A DNA stretch of 64,000 nt from CAYYIS01 sp964470965 (GCA_964470965.1 CAYYIS010000010.1:1-64000); one strand, 5' to 3'; positions 1 through 9,080 are shown, numbered from the stretch's first letter. Numbers and translations are program-made. Notes: generated from the letters alone by a model not told the origin.

Positions 1-121
1 TGTCCTTTTCCGATCCCTGTAGCCGCTTGATGGCCCTGTGGAAGCCGAGTGGCAACTGTCCTGAAGTCGTGTGAATTAGTGGGTCTTATGGGATCATTTC
101 CGTCGCTGCTCGAATGCGAAC

Positions 122-152
122 CCTCCCGATGAGGCGGTGCGTTGTCGGGAGG
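122..152 (+). promoter_or_regulatory. Leader hairpin upstream of the arabinoside operon
   Basis: A perfect 8-bp inverted repeat (CCTCCCGA at 122-129, TCGGGAGG at 145-152, 15-nt loop) lies 44 nt before the GH51 start. There is no T-run, so it is more likely an operator or RNA leader element than a terminator. The first 120 bases hold nothing else I can name. Confidence 0.35.
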
Positions 153-196
153 TTGAGAAAATGGTATTTATAGAAAACACTACGGAGTGGATTTTA

Positions 197-1690
197 ATGA
201 ACCCGACCACCATCCATCTTCACACCGCATATCAAATTGGTCCTGTTGATCCCCGCGTATTCGGCGGGTTCCTGGAACACCTGGGTCGTGCCGTGTACGA
301 AGGCGTGTACGAGCCGGACAACATCCACGCGGACCTGGATGGTTTTCGTTCTGATGTAATGAACGCCATGCGCCGCCAGAGGATGACGGCCATGCGTTAT
401 CCAGGCGGCAATTTCGCATCGGGTTATCATTGGATGGACGGTGTGGGGCCGCAGCAGAATCGGCCGACCGTCCGAGAGCTCGCTTGGCAGAGCATCGAGC
501 CCAATACGTTCGGTACGGACGAGTTCATTAAGATGTGCCGAAAAATGGACTGGACGCCCATGCTCACCGTAAACCTGGGCACCGGTATGCCCGAGGAGGC
601 ACGCAATTGGGTAGAATACTGCAATTGTCCCCCGGGCACGAAGTACGCCGACATGCGCGTAGCCAACGGTCACGTGGAAGAATACGGCGTCGGCCTGTGG
701 TGCCTTGGCAACGAGATGGATGGCCACTGGCAGCTCGGGCATGTCCCGGCTGAGCAGTACGCCATCCGTGCGCAGCAGGCGGCGAAGATGATGAAAGACG
801 TGGACAAGCGTATCGAAATGGTGGCTTGCGGGTCGTGCTCTGTCGATATGTTCGAAACGTACATGGAATGGGACCGCAAGGTGCTGGAGTATCTGGGAGA
901 TTATGCGGACTACATCAGCCTGCACCGATACGTGGGAAACCGGGAGGACGATACCCCGGATTATCTGGCCGTCACCAACGCCATCGATCAGCAGATAGAA
1001 GAGATGGACTCCGTCTGTCGATTCGTTCAGGCGAAGCGCAGGAGTAATAAGCGGGCGTATCTGTGTTTTGATGAATGGAATGTGTGGTACAAAAACCATG
1101 AAACAGACGGAGAAGGTAAGTTCGCCCCCCATCTTGTGGAAGAGGTATATAATCTGGAAGACGCTCTGGTGGTCGCCGGATTCCTCAACAGCTTCATCCG
1201 ACATGCCGACGTTGTAAAGATTGCCAATATCGCCCAGATCGTAAATGTCATCGCTCCCATCCTCACTCGAAAGGATGACCTGCTGATCCAGGCCAGCTTC
1301 TATCCGATCGAAATGATCGCCAGGCGCCGTGACGGCATCGCGCTTCGGACGATCGTGGACGGCCCTTCCTACGACAGTAAAAATCATGGTACGGCTCCGT
1401 ACATAGATGCAAGCGCCATTCTAAATGGGGACAAGCTCCAGGTGTTTGCCGTCAACCGAAGCCTGGACGAAATCGCGGAGGTGCGTACAATTTTGTCTGA
1501 CGGCGCCATAAGCGAGTTCGAAAGTGGTGAACTGCTCACAGGCTCCGACCCAAAAGCGGTCAATTCGTTCGAACAGCCGGATCTCATTACGCCGCAACCG
1601 TTTACGGGAGTTAATGTTGCGGATGGAGACGTGGCATTCGAATTGCCGCCGTTGTCTTTGGCCGCTATGACGCTACAGGTCGACAAGTAA
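197..1690 (+). CDS. Alpha-L-arabinofuranosidase, GH51
   Basis: Predicted to release terminal alpha-L-arabinofuranosyl residues from arabinan or arabinoxylan oligosaccharides. There is no signal peptide, so it should act in the cytoplasm on imported oligomers. The 497-aa length fits bacterial GH51. The acid/base Glu sits in the GNEMDG motif (E173) and the nucleophile Glu in FDEWN (E293), with the spacing of about 120 residues typical of the family. The reading frame opens earlier at 137, but the ATG at 197 has a GGAG nine bases upstream and fits the family N-terminus (IGPVDPRVFGGFLEHLGRAVYEG). It leads an operon with two sugar-binding proteins and two permeases, which supports a coupled uptake and hydrolysis role. 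Linkage preference cannot be read from the sequence. Confidence 0.93.
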   Translation: MNPTTIHLHTAYQIGPVDPRVFGGFLEHLGRAVYEGVYEPDNIHADLDGFRSDVMNAMRRQRMTAMRYPGGNFASGYHWMDGVGPQQNRPTVRELAWQSIEPNTFGTDEFIKMCRKMDWTPMLTVNLGTGMPEEARNWVEYCNCPPGTKYADMRVANGHVEEYGVGLWCLGNEMDGHWQLGHVPAEQYAIRAQQAAKMMKDVDKRIEMVACGSCSVDMFETYMEWDRKVLEYLGDYADYISLHRYVGNREDDTPDYLAVTNAIDQQIEEMDSVCRFVQAKRRSNKRAYLCFDEWNVWYKNHETDGEGKFAPHLVEEVYNLEDALVVAGFLNSFIRHADVVKIANIAQIVNVIAPILTRKDDLLIQASFYPIEMIARRRDGIALRTIVDGPSYDSKNHGTAPYIDASAILNGDKLQVFAVNRSLDEIAEVRTILSDGAISEFESGELLTGSDPKAVNSFEQPDLITPQPFTGVNVADGDVAFELPPLSLAAMTLQVDK

Positions 1691-1704
1691 TCCGAAAGTG
1701 AATA

Positions 1705-3051
1705 ATGTCAAAATTCCCTGTCCCCCGGTCGATTTCCCGCCGCCGGATGCTCAAGCTCACTGGCACTGCCGCCCTCGGCAGTGCTCTTTTCGGACGCGCC
1801 TGTACGTCGTCCGGAAAAACTCCCGTATCCATCATGACGGCATTAACGGGGGATAAGATTCGGGCGACGGATGCGCTGGTAGCCGAGTTCTCCGAGACCT
1901 ATCCCACGCTGCCCGTTGAGCATATCAAGGTTCCTTGGGATCAGGGCCATTCAAAGTTTCTGACATCGGTTCTGGGAGGGAATGCCCCAGACATCATGGT
2001 GTTGCCCAGCCAGTGGTTTTCCGAATTCCGGGCCATGGGGGCGATCGAGAACCTAACACCCTGGTTTAAGGAGTGGTCGCATAGGGATGTCTATCCTGAG
2101 ACAGTGACGTTGTGGGCCAGAGCCGCCAGGGCATTCGAGGGTGACGAAGTTCATGGCATCCCGTATGAGGCGGCAGTCCGTTCCATGTTCTACCGGCAGG
2201 AATGGCTGGATGAACATGGCCTGGAGCCTGCTGATACCCTGGACGGATGGCGCACGCTTCTGGAAAAAGTGACCGATCCCAACAAAGGACGCTACGGCTA
2301 TGCGTTCCGCGGCGCCCGCGGTGGCTTCTACAGCTGGTGGGCCATGGCGGAATCGTTCGCCGGGACTAACGCCTGGTTCGACGATGACCATCATTGTATC
2401 ATTAACAGTCCGGATCATGTGGCAGGCCTTTCCTACTGGAACGATATATACCAAGACGGTCTGGCACCGGCGGATTCGCTCAACTGGGGCTATAACGAAC
2501 TCGTGCCAGCGTTCTGGTCCGGCCTCTGCGGGACCATGGAGCAGGATCCGGAGGTTATAAAATCCTGTGTGGAACACGGTATGGACGACGCCACGCTCAC
2601 CACAACCATCATGCCGGCGGGACCAAAGGCACGGGTGTCTCTGGCGGATCTGGGGTTCTTGGCCATGTCTTCGGCGTCGCCTCGCAAGGATTCAGCCTGG
2701 AAGTTCCTCTCCTGGATGGCGTCGCCAGATCAGCTCAACCGATACTGCAGGGACGTTAATATGATCCCCCCGTTCAAGAAAAGCATGTACGATCCGGCAC
2801 TGGGCCAAGGGCTGTACCGCTCGTTTCTGGATATGATCACGGATCGGACCATGCTGCCGAACTGGTATCCGAACTATCTGCCTGAGATGGGCGAATTTCT
2901 TGAGGTGCGTGCCACCGAGGAGCATCAGAACATGCTCCTGAAGCGTCAATCTCCTCAGGAAACTATGGATAAACTGGCTGATTTCATGACAAAAGCCGAG
3001 AGAAAATTCACTGACGTACACGGTCCGGACACACCAAAGCCACCGGTATAA
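1705..3051 (+). CDS. Sugar ABC transporter substrate-binding protein (Tat-type), copy 1
   Basis: Extracellular solute-binding protein family 1 (MalE/UgpB-like), 448 aa, expected to capture an oligosaccharide outside the inner membrane. The N-terminus carries a twin-arginine motif (SRRRMLKLTG) and a hydrophobic stretch ending near a Cys (GRAC), an imperfect lipobox. Folded export by Tat is therefore likely and lipid anchoring possible. Family features include the NAPDIMVLPSQW stretch and Trp-rich segments (YSWWAMAESF). It starts 14 nt after the GH51 stop. It is a clear paralogue of the next gene; both share long identical blocks such as ARGGF, INSP.HVAGLSYWND and NWYP.YLPEMGEF. Ligand not determinable, but the context suggests arabinose-containing oligomers. 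Confidence 0.9.
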   Translation: MSKFPVPRSISRRRMLKLTGTAALGSALFGRACTSSGKTPVSIMTALTGDKIRATDALVAEFSETYPTLPVEHIKVPWDQGHSKFLTSVLGGNAPDIMVLPSQWFSEFRAMGAIENLTPWFKEWSHRDVYPETVTLWARAARAFEGDEVHGIPYEAAVRSMFYRQEWLDEHGLEPADTLDGWRTLLEKVTDPNKGRYGYAFRGARGGFYSWWAMAESFAGTNAWFDDDHHCIINSPDHVAGLSYWNDIYQDGLAPADSLNWGYNELVPAFWSGLCGTMEQDPEVIKSCVEHGMDDATLTTTIMPAGPKARVSLADLGFLAMSSASPRKDSAWKFLSWMASPDQLNRYCRDVNMIPPFKKSMYDPALGQGLYRSFLDMITDRTMLPNWYPNYLPEMGEFLEVRATEEHQNMLLKRQSPQETMDKLADFMTKAERKFTDVHGPDTPKPPV

Positions 3052-3065
3052 AAAGGAATCGATTC

Positions 3066-4403
3066 ATGCCTACTCCATCTGTCTTATCCCGACGCCAAAT
3101 GCTCAAACTCAGCGGCGGCGCCCTGGTCGGTACCTCATTGCTCGGCTGCGGTCCAGATAACAGCGATAGGCTGACGGTCATAGCCCCTCTGGGTGATTTG
3201 AAAAATCGTGCGATCGAACGCCTGTGCCAGGAGTACACCGAATCACATCCAAACAGCCGGGTTGAGTTTATGCCGGTCCCCTGGGATCAGGCTCATTCCA
3301 AACTGTTGACCATGATCGCTGGAGGCAAACCCCCCGACCTGATGTTTCTGACCGGCCAGTGGGTGGCGGAACTCAGAGCCATGGGTGCCATAGAAAATCT
3401 GGAACGCTGGCACGGGGACTGGGAATATAGGGACATGTTTACGCCGATCGCAATGCAGCGGGCCGAGAGCTCGGCAGCCATTGAAGGGGATGCGGTGTAC
3501 GGTCTGCCCTTTGAAGTTACTGTAAGGGCGATGTTCTATCAGAAACAATGGCTCGATGAACTTGGGTTGGAGCCAGCCGTGACCAGGGCGGATTGGCGAA
3601 TAGCACTGGAGAAAATGACAGATACACAGAGAGAACGCTACGGCTATGCGCTGCGGGGCGCTCGTGGAGGCTTCTGGTCCTGGTGGGCGATTGTAGAGGA
3701 GTACTCGGGCACCAACCAATGGTTCGATATGGACAACAGATGCATTATAAACAGTCCGGAGCATGTGGCCGGTCTTTCATACTGGAACGACCTGTACCAG
3801 GACGGCCTGACTCCCCGAGATTCCCTAAACTGGGGCTATACGGAACTCGTGCAGGGATTCTGGTCGGGTTCATGTGGGTGTATCGAGCAGGATAACGAGG
3901 TGGTCGCCACCTGTGTGGAACATGGTATGGACGAAACTTCTTTGGTTACCGCCATTATGCCGGCCGGCCCAAAGGCCCGGGTGGCTTCCGCCGATATCTG
4001 GATGTTGAGCATGGCATCCGGTTCGAGGAAGAAAGATGCAGCCTGGGAGCTGTATTCCTGGTTGCTGTCACCGGGGCCACTGGGGGACTATTCCCGCGAT
4101 ACCGGCGTGATCCCGTCGTTCAAGTCGGGGTTGTCCGACCCGATTCTCGAACAGGGTTTCTATAAACCGTTTGTGGACATGGTCAGCGATACTGACAATT
4201 TGGCCAACTGGTATCCGAGCTACCTGCCTGAGATGGGCGAATTCATTGAGGTGATGGTGACCGAAGAGCAGCAGAAGATGCTCCTGAAACAACAATCCCC
4301 CCAGGACACCCTGGATAGGCTGGCTGATTTCCTGAACACAGCGCACAGAAAATACGTGGATAAAAACGGTCCGGACGTGCCAAGGCCACCCAAACAAGCG
4401 TGA
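3066..4403 (+). CDS. Sugar ABC transporter substrate-binding protein (Tat lipoprotein), copy 2
   Basis: Second family-1 solute-binding protein, 445 aa, paralogous to the preceding gene along its whole length. The signal is of Tat type (SRRQMLKLSGG) with a good lipobox (SLLGC), so a membrane-anchored lipoprotein is expected. An AAGGA ribosome site precedes the ATG by about 8 nt. Its stop codon overlaps the GTG start of the first permease (GTGA), indicating translational coupling. Retention of two divergent receptors before one permease pair suggests two related ligands delivered to the same channel. That is inference from gene order. Confidence 0.9.
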   Translation: MPTPSVLSRRQMLKLSGGALVGTSLLGCGPDNSDRLTVIAPLGDLKNRAIERLCQEYTESHPNSRVEFMPVPWDQAHSKLLTMIAGGKPPDLMFLTGQWVAELRAMGAIENLERWHGDWEYRDMFTPIAMQRAESSAAIEGDAVYGLPFEVTVRAMFYQKQWLDELGLEPAVTRADWRIALEKMTDTQRERYGYALRGARGGFWSWWAIVEEYSGTNQWFDMDNRCIINSPEHVAGLSYWNDLYQDGLTPRDSLNWGYTELVQGFWSGSCGCIEQDNEVVATCVEHGMDETSLVTAIMPAGPKARVASADIWMLSMASGSRKKDAAWELYSWLLSPGPLGDYSRDTGVIPSFKSGLSDPILEQGFYKPFVDMVSDTDNLANWYPSYLPEMGEFIEVMVTEEQQKMLLKQQSPQDTLDRLADFLNTAHRKYVDKNGPDVPRPPKQA

Positions 4404-5281
4404 AAAAATCCGAGCCCTATCTCCTTCTCTCCCCAGCCTATCTGCTCATCGGCGGTTTCATGTTCTACCCGATGGCGACCGTGCTGTTTCTCTCCTTTCA
4501 GCAGTACCAGCTCATGGATCCCCTGAACACGCCATTCATCGGCCTGGACCATTACGGTGCTATGCTGGAAGACAGCTACTTCTGGCGCAGTCTCCGGAAT
4601 TCGGTGGTCTGGGTGGGCCTGTCCCTGCTGTTTCAGTTTTTATTCGGATTCATACTGGCGCTGCTGCTCAATAGCACCCAATTCCGCGGCAAAGGACTGT
4701 ATCAGGCGGTCGTTTTTACCCCGTGGGCGGTATCGGGCTTTCTAATCGCTGTTATATGGGCATGGATGCTGAACGGTGAATTCGGCGTGGTGAACGACCT
4801 CCTGACGCGGTTCGGGATCGTGGACGAAAAGATCGGTTTCCTCTCGCGAAGCGATACAGCCCTGCTGTCTTGTGTGATCGCCAATATCTGGTTCGGGATC
4901 ACCTTTTTTGCCATCATGCTGTTCGCTGCACTCCAGGCCATCCCACAGAGCCTGTACGAAGCGGCAGATATGGACGGTGCCTCGGCCCGGCAGGTATTCC
5001 TGCGGGTGACCGTTCCGATGGTGAAGTCGACCATCGTGGTGACCGTCCTGCTGCGGGCGATTTGGATCTTTAACTGGGCCGACCTGATCTGGGTCATGAC
5101 CAAAGGGGGGCCCGCCGGCTCCTCGCAGACACTGGCGCTGTACGTCTTTCAGAAAGCTTTTCTCGGACTCGATTTCGGATACTCCGCAGCGCTGGGCGTG
5201 GCACTGACGGCTCTATCCCTGATGTTTACCGCCGTTTTTCTGAAGGCTACCCGGTTTCATGAAGACGAGGTGATTCCATGA
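4400..5281 (+). CDS. Sugar ABC transporter permease (MalF/UgpA-like)
   Basis: Inner-membrane permease of the carbohydrate uptake-1 family, 293 aa, with about six hydrophobic segments beginning with YLLLSPAYLLIGGFMFYP. The cytoplasmic EAA loop that contacts the ATPase is visible near residue 190 (EAADMDGASARQVFLRVTVP). It starts with GTG overlapping the preceding stop and ends in an ATGA overlap with the second permease. It should pair with the next gene to form the translocation channel. No ATP-binding subunit lies nearby, so a shared MsmK/UgpC-type ATPase elsewhere is expected. Confidence 0.93.
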   Translation: MKKSEPYLLLSPAYLLIGGFMFYPMATVLFLSFQQYQLMDPLNTPFIGLDHYGAMLEDSYFWRSLRNSVVWVGLSLLFQFLFGFILALLLNSTQFRGKGLYQAVVFTPWAVSGFLIAVIWAWMLNGEFGVVNDLLTRFGIVDEKIGFLSRSDTALLSCVIANIWFGITFFAIMLFAALQAIPQSLYEAADMDGASARQVFLRVTVPMVKSTIVVTVLLRAIWIFNWADLIWVMTKGGPAGSSQTLALYVFQKAFLGLDFGYSAALGVALTALSLMFTAVFLKATRFHEDEVIP

Positions 5282-6111
5282 AGCGGCGAAATGCCACTCA
5301 CAGAATCATCAGCGCCTTCGGTCTGATAGCCTTCTTCGTGTTCGTGACGTTTCCGATCTACTGGATGGTCATTACCTCATTTACGGCGGAAAGCGACCTG
5401 TTCACCTTGCCGCTGCGTTATTTCCCCGCGGGGGCAACGTTCGATCATTATGTAGCGACGCTGATTCGTACCGATATCCTGCGCTATTTCACCAATAGCT
5501 TAACTGTGGCGAGTGTCGCATCCGCCTGTACACTTTTGGTGTCAGTGCTGGGCGGCTATGCGTTGGCGCGGTACAGATTTCGCGGTAAACAACCCACAAT
5601 TCTGCTGTTCCTAGCCACGCAGATGATGCCGATGGTCGTTCTGATCGTGCCGCTGTTTATTGTATTCAGGACCCTCGGCCTGCTTAACACGCTCTACAGC
5701 CTTATGATCGTTTACACCGTCCTGAATATTCCTTTCTGCACGATGATGATGCAGGGGTTTTTTAAGGGAATTCCGGTGGAGCTGGAAGAGGCTGCGATGG
5801 TAGACGGCTGCACTCGTTTCGGGGCTATCGCCAGAGTAGCGGTGCCGTTGACGCGGCCTGGCCTGATCGCCACATTCCTGTTCGCGTTCATCGGGGCATG
5901 GAATGAATTGTTATTTGCGGTGATGTTTCTGAACACGGATGCCACGTTCACGCTGCCGGTGGGTCTGTATATGTTCATCAGCAAGTATGACATACACTGG
6001 GGGCGCATGATGGCCGGTGCCACCATCGCCCTGATTCCGGCGCTTTTCGTGTTTGGCTTTGTGCAGCGGTATATGGTGAAAGGTATGTCGCTGGGGGCGG
6101 TAAAGGGATAG
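5278..6111 (+). CDS. Sugar ABC transporter permease (MalG/UgpE-like)
   Basis: Second channel subunit, 277 aa, of the MalG type. It has an N-terminal membrane helix followed by the MVITSFTAESDLF periplasmic segment, and the EAA loop near residue 170 (EEAAMVDGCTRFGAIARVA). The start overlaps the previous stop by four bases (ATGA). It is the last gene of the arabinoside operon. The convergent gene begins two bases beyond its stop, leaving no room for a separate terminator. Confidence 0.93.
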   Translation: MKRRNATHRIISAFGLIAFFVFVTFPIYWMVITSFTAESDLFTLPLRYFPAGATFDHYVATLIRTDILRYFTNSLTVASVASACTLLVSVLGGYALARYRFRGKQPTILLFLATQMMPMVVLIVPLFIVFRTLGLLNTLYSLMIVYTVLNIPFCTMMMQGFFKGIPVELEEAAMVDGCTRFGAIARVAVPLTRPGLIATFLFAFIGAWNELLFAVMFLNTDATFTLPVGLYMFISKYDIHWGRMMAGATIALIPALFVFGFVQRYMVKGMSLGAVKG

Positions 6112-6112
6112 A

Positions 6113-6931
6113 TTACCGGTTCGGTAACAGAATCGGCCGCACCCACACCTCATAGACACTGCGGCCATCGGAGATGATGGACCGGCCGGACAGGAAGCTG
6201 TAGGCGGAGCGGGCCAGGTCCCCATTCAGTGTTTTGAACCCTCTGTTTCTGGAACCTTTGATATCTCCGAGCGCTACCTCGGAAAGCGGCCATTGTTTCG
6301 CGGAATCGGCCTTATCCGACAGGTAGGAAGGCAGCGCCTGAACGGCTATCTCGATCTTATCGGGTACGAGGGGTTTTGACTTGGGGTGGTTGAACGATGA
6401 GAGATACTGACTGAACCCATACAGCATATTCCAGGCAGGCCCCAGTTGTTCATTTCCCGAACGCGCTTCCAGAAGAGTCTGCCTGTAGCGGTGCAAAGTG
6501 GGCGGACTGTGCATACCTAACCAGATGACTACCGTATTCTTGTTATTAGGGTCAAGTGTCTTCTGCACGCTCTGGATGTAAGGATCTTCCCGTTTCAGAC
6601 GGTTCGCCGTAATGCCGGAAAGGCGATAGGCATCTTGCAGACTCCGCACAAGAAACGCCTGTTCCTCTGGAGTCAGCTGTATTTGCTGGTACAGGGTGTC
6701 GGTCAAACCGGGGCGATACACGATTAGGCCGTCACGATACATTATAAACTGAGGTGATCGGGCAACAAACATGGATTTGACCGTTGTTGATCCAGGGATA
6801 AGCTGCCGCCAGAACGCCGGTTCCCTGTCTTCATCCTGTGCATTTACTACCGGTGTCGCCGTAGCCAGTATAAGGCAAATGAAAAGATTAAGCCGTAATT
6901 CGGTTGAACAAACAAAAAAGTCTTTTACCAT
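6113..6931 (-). CDS. Secreted protein of unknown function
   Basis: A 272-aa protein I do not recognise. The frame is open further upstream, but the ATG at 6931 begins a convincing signal peptide (hydrophobic core LFICLILATATP, cleavage after VNAQ), so I place the start there. The mature part is rich in basic and aromatic residues and shows no catalytic motif I can name. It lies downstream of the DUF4835 gene on the same strand, separated by 181 bases that hold a small opposite-strand gene. A periplasmic or surface role is inferred from the signal alone. Confidence 0.6.
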   Translation of the reverse strand: MVKDFFVCSTELRLNLFICLILATATPVVNAQDEDREPAFWRQLIPGSTTVKSMFVARSPQFIMYRDGLIVYRPGLTDTLYQQIQLTPEEQAFLVRSLQDAYRLSGITANRLKREDPYIQSVQKTLDPNNKNTVVIWLGMHSPPTLHRYRQTLLEARSGNEQLGPAWNMLYGFSQYLSSFNHPKSKPLVPDKIEIAVQALPSYLSDKADSAKQWPLSEVALGDIKGSRNRGFKTLNGDLARSAYSFLSGRSIISDGRSVYEVWVRPILLPNR

Positions 6932-6952
6932 AATTTCCGATCTCGAATAGTT

Positions 6953-7105
6953 ATGATCTGTAACCGATGCAAACGCCCCATGCGGGAAGAACGACGTAGT
7001 TTCCACAAACAGCGTAAATGGCGATGTCCTGCCTGTGGTAAAGTGCGGTTTCAGCAACTCAGGTCCCGGTATCCGGGGTCTCGCCGTAACCTGCGGCGTC
7101 ATTGA
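6953..7105 (+). CDS. Small zinc-ribbon protein (50 aa)
   Basis: A 50-codon frame starting MICNRCKRPM, with two CxxC knuckles 18 residues apart (CNRC and CPAC) embedded in a very basic chain ending RRNLRRH. This is the layout of small zinc ribbons that bind nucleic acid or mark transposase N-termini. It fits neatly in the gap between two minus-strand genes. No strong ribosome-binding site precedes the ATG, which is the main doubt. It may be a free-standing zinc ribbon or the remnant of a larger gene. Function unknown. Confidence 0.5.
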   Translation: MICNRCKRPMREERRSFHKQRKWRCPACGKVRFQQLRSRYPGSRRNLRRH

Positions 7106-7112
7106 CCTCTCT

Positions 7113-7988
7113 TTACGGCTGCTCCAGATTGTCCCTGTATTCGTTGTAGGTCGCCCTGTGTTCCGGATCGAGAGCAATCAATTCGTCATAGACAGCCGGT
7201 GAGGTTTCCGTTTTGAATATTTCCGCCAGCTCGATAAAGTGAGCATTCAGGAATGACTTTACATGCTCATCCCTCGGATTTTTCGCGTATTGTACTTTCA
7301 GGTTTTCCACGGCTTGACGGCACAGAACCTTGGCTTCAGGATTATTGTTGTTGTTCTGGTTAGTGAGGCCCTTGTAGAAATACAGGCGAATCTGCCGGTG
7401 CGGTTTGTAATCATCTGAAAGCAGCCCTTCCACCAGGGCCAATCGTTCGTCCCAGCCTCGTTGAAAATACTGATCAAACCGACCCTCCATACCGATGACC
7501 TGTGCCCGTCTGAAATGATCTTCACCTCCGAATTCTGAATATTTATCCAGTTCATGGCCGATCATGATATGCACGTAAAAATCAACAAGCCAAGTCACCG
7601 AGTGAAACCGGCGTTCATCGTGCTGAAACTGATCTTCACGTTCGAATTCGAAAAACCACCAACGGTCTAAATATTTAATATCCAGTCCGTTGGTAGCGGT
7701 GAGTTTCGAGCCGTATCGAGTTTTTATAATGCTGCCCTGGTAGGCCAATGGCCCTTCGATAAACACCTCGACCGGGTTGTTCAGGTTTTCATTGATCCAG
7801 TCCCACCCTTCTACATAATTTTTGAGATCCCGACCGAAATTCCGCATGTCCTCCCGTTGCGTCTGGGGCAGTGTCTCAAGCGTAAAGTCGAATTGAGCGG
7901 AAACCTGCTGGCCGTGCGAGGCACAGGGTAGCCCCAGACAAGATCCTATGATGAAAACCGACAGCAGATGGCGGCAGGTGTATGCCAT
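7113..7988 (-). CDS. DUF4835-like exported protein
   Basis: A 291-aa protein resembling DUF4835, a family of unknown function seen mainly in FCB-group bacteria. The family likeness is clearest in the block VDFYVHIMIGHELDKYSEFGG followed by HFRRAQVIG. The ATG at 7988 has a GGAG eight bases upstream and begins a signal peptide (HLLSVFIIGSCLGLPCASHGQQ); an earlier in-frame start at 8018 lacks these. It probably acts in the periplasm or at the outer membrane. The C-terminal part contains helical repeat-like sequence. Its downstream neighbour is another secreted protein of unknown role. Confidence 0.7.
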   Translation of the reverse strand: MAYTCRHLLSVFIIGSCLGLPCASHGQQVSAQFDFTLETLPQTQREDMRNFGRDLKNYVEGWDWINENLNNPVEVFIEGPLAYQGSIIKTRYGSKLTATNGLDIKYLDRWWFFEFEREDQFQHDERRFHSVTWLVDFYVHIMIGHELDKYSEFGGEDHFRRAQVIGMEGRFDQYFQRGWDERLALVEGLLSDDYKPHRQIRLYFYKGLTNQNNNNNPEAKVLCRQAVENLKVQYAKNPRDEHVKSFLNAHFIELAEIFKTETSPAVYDELIALDPEHRATYNEYRDNLEQP

Positions 7989-8055
7989 AGTCACACTCCA
8001 TGAACGGCTATAAAACATTTATTATTCACAATATTGCTTAATAGTATACTGGCTG

Positions 8056-8982
8056 TTATGTCACCAGAGGGATTTTGGTATGGTACACACAGATTTTACC
8101 GTCCACTTGCGGTGTCAGATGTTGGGAAAGTTCCAGATCCGCTGCCTTCTTTCCCGCTGGGATATCCGTGACTATGGACAAGGGAATGGATGCAGGAGTC
8201 TGCTCTGCATTGGCGGTCCTTTTCGCATCGTAATACTGAATCAGCCAGGAATCCCGCCGAAATCCGCAGAAGGTGACCACTCCCCGCGCGATTTTCCCTA
8301 ATTTTGAGTGGTCAAGCACCAGTATGATCTCGGAGGCAGCCTTAATAAATCGCTGCTTCATTTCTATGATGTAGGGATTGTTGACCAGCAATCCGGTATC
8401 CGGATGAAACCCGGTGCCCGTGAGAACCGCCTTGAACGGACCCGCCCAGAACGGATGGTAAAATTCATCGCCGCCAGGACATTCCGCGTAACAGAACGAT
8501 CGGGGTACGGGCACGCCCCCAAGCTGTACGATTTCAATACCGCCTTGGGTATACAGTTCAAGCACATGGGGGGCGTAGCTGTTGGTTATGATTCGTAAGC
8601 CTTCCTTCTGATCACCCGCAATCTGATAAGCGATCCTATCGGTTGTTCTGCCGGCGTCCAGAAGCAGATGATCCCAGTCTCCGATCATCCGTGAGCTCAC
8701 ATAGTCACCAAGCAGGTGTAGCGCTTCCAGTTCACCATCTTTGGAACTGTCCATGAAACTACGGTAAAGATGCGCCTCTTCCACCAGCTCCGCACCACCG
8801 TAATATCGATTTAAATGGTGTCCGCGGGCCTTGAGCACCTCGCTGACCTCATCGAAATCTCCGCGTATTGCCACATCCGTGATCCCGAACTCTTCGCTCA
8901 AATCCCGGGTGTTAACACGGCCGTCTCGCATGAGACGGATCAGAATTGCCTGCTGTCGTTGGTCTTTACCGGTCTTAGGCAT
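8056..8982 (-). CDS. DeoR-family transcriptional regulator
   Basis: A 308-aa regulator with an N-terminal DeoR helix-turn-helix (about residues 8-60: RQQAILIRLMRDGRVNTRDLSEEFGITDVAIRGD) and a C-terminal sugar-phosphate-isomerase-like sensor domain (LLLDAGRTTDRIAYQI, then ITNSYAPHVLELY). Members usually repress sugar or nucleoside catabolic genes and respond to phosphorylated sugars. A GGAGGT lies 11 nt before the ATG. The C-terminus is somewhat longer than usual. The region upstream contains a perfect 24-bp tandem repeat and a TTGACA box, so autoregulation is possible. The regulated operon is not obvious; the arabinoside operon is the nearest sugar locus. Confidence 0.85.
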   Translation of the reverse strand: MPKTGKDQRQQAILIRLMRDGRVNTRDLSEEFGITDVAIRGDFDEVSEVLKARGHHLNRYYGGAELVEEAHLYRSFMDSSKDGELEALHLLGDYVSSRMIGDWDHLLLDAGRTTDRIAYQIAGDQKEGLRIITNSYAPHVLELYTQGGIEIVQLGGVPVPRSFCYAECPGGDEFYHPFWAGPFKAVLTGTGFHPDTGLLVNNPYIIEMKQRFIKAASEIILVLDHSKLGKIARGVVTFCGFRRDSWLIQYYDAKRTANAEQTPASIPLSIVTDIPAGKKAADLELSQHLTPQVDGKICVYHTKIPLVT

Positions 8983-9032
8983 CCTGCATTACCTCCCGCC
9001 AATGAAAACTTAAGTGTCAACGGCGTGTTTGT

Positions 9033-9080
9033 CAAGAAACAGATTGGTCGGGTAAGCAAGAAACAGATTGGTCGGGTAAG
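9033..9080. repeat. Perfect 24-bp direct tandem repeat upstream of the DeoR gene
   Basis: Two identical 24-bp units abut at 9033-9056 and 9057-9080, each containing GATTGGTCGGGTAAG. The first unit overlaps a TTGACA hexamer (minus strand, 9030-9035) about 50 bp upstream of the DeoR start. Direct repeats spaced about two helical turns apart are typical operator architecture for this family, so autoregulation is a reasonable guess. Confidence 0.85.

Noticed and set aside
194..1387. A 397-aa frame antisense to the GH51 gene
   Set aside because: It lies entirely opposite a clearly homologous enzyme, has low-complexity His/Val/Arg composition typical of antisense frames and no ribosome site.
6953..7105. 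Reading the zinc-ribbon frame as the N-terminus of an IS1-like transposase
   Set aside because: No inverted repeats, no second transposase frame and no target duplication are seen around it.
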